A stretch of DNA of 14,471 nt from Baffinella frigidus (Eukaryota; Cryptophyceae; Cryptomonadales; Baffinellaceae): contig MU646338.1 in NCBI GenBank assembly GCA_026770585.1, positions 65,242-79,712 of the forward strand, given 5' to 3'. A model generated the notes under the pieces. It was not told where the DNA came from, searched no databases, and was given only the letters and a program-made list of their open reading frames with translations. Below, piece after piece: positions 14,149-14,471 of the stretch (position 1 is its first letter; every line of letters begins with the position of its first letter). The translations under genes were made by a program, and so were the position numbers.

Positions 14149-14471
14149 TCTCTCTCTCACTCTGAATTTTCAAAAGAGGCCGAAAGTGAGCCCACGATGA
14201 ATCGCATGCTTCCTTGCAGCGCAGATCCTAGTTCTCGTACATGTCGCAAGGGTGGGGGGGTGGTGGTTAGGGGTCAGGGGTCAAGGGCTTCAGGGTATGA
14301 GGTTAGGGGATAAGGGTTATGGGGTTAGGGCGGGGGTTCGGGGCCCCGCGGCCCTTCTTGCGAGAACCAGAGAGGCCTTGAGAAAAGCGGCACCGTTGAT
14401 GGCGCCCACACAACGTCCCTTGACTGACGTTTGCGAGAAATTTGTTGACCAGGTGGGGTGGGGGGGGGGGG
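14149..14471. other. non-coding tail with inverted telomere-like tract
   Basis: 14262-14331 contains GGTTAGGGG, GTTAGGGGATAAGGG and GGGGTTAGGG, a strongly decayed TTTAGGG-type run in the opposite orientation to the intron arrays. It ends in a G-run at 14454-14471. A possible exon fragment around 14380-14451 cannot be judged at the window edge. Confidence 0.5.

Overview
The window looks like nuclear DNA of a eukaryote, most likely a photosynthetic one (streptophyte or other alga). The coding exons are interrupted by GT-AG introns built from plant-type telomere-like AAACCCT repeats. The rest is rich in microsatellites, minisatellites, fold-back repeats and local duplications, and there is no bacterial operon layout. 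A charophyte such as Chara is one possibility, but the sequence alone does not fix the species.

Layout. 1-3205: gene-poor DNA with a GA microsatellite, at least five small inverted-repeat (MITE-like or hairpin) elements and low-complexity tracts. 3206-5960: a locally duplicated cassette region with two repeat families (a ~190-200 bp unit present five times, and an exon-like unit present three or four times). It ends in seven exact-length 21-bp minisatellite units that stay in frame; it may be a small multi-exon gene or its decayed copies. 6075-14148: one large plus-strand gene in about six exons. 14149-14471: non-coding tail with a degenerate telomere-like tract in the opposite orientation and a G-run.

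The main result is the large gene. Joining exon 1 (6075-9652) to exon 2 (10038-12021) across a phase-compatible GT-AG intron gives one protein. From the N-terminus it has a two-helix membrane hairpin, a Cys-rich putative zinc-binding domain, about 24 leucine-rich repeats, a Roc GTPase domain with readable G1, G3, G4 and G5 motifs, a COR domain, and a CHAT (caspase-like, clan CD) domain with a His-Gly motif and an Asn-Ser-Cys motif. This is a ROCO-type receptor whose usual C-terminal kinase is replaced by a putative caspase-like protease. By analogy with NLR, ROCO and bacterial CHAT systems, a plausible model is ligand sensing by the LRRs, a GTP/dimer switch in Roc-COR, and CHAT as the effector. 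That model is inference.

Three of the introns carry AAACCCT arrays, and the first two end in the same repeat-derived acceptor. Exons 3-6 extend the protein to about 2100 residues; the first three of these junctions keep frame well, while exons 5 and 6 are less certain.
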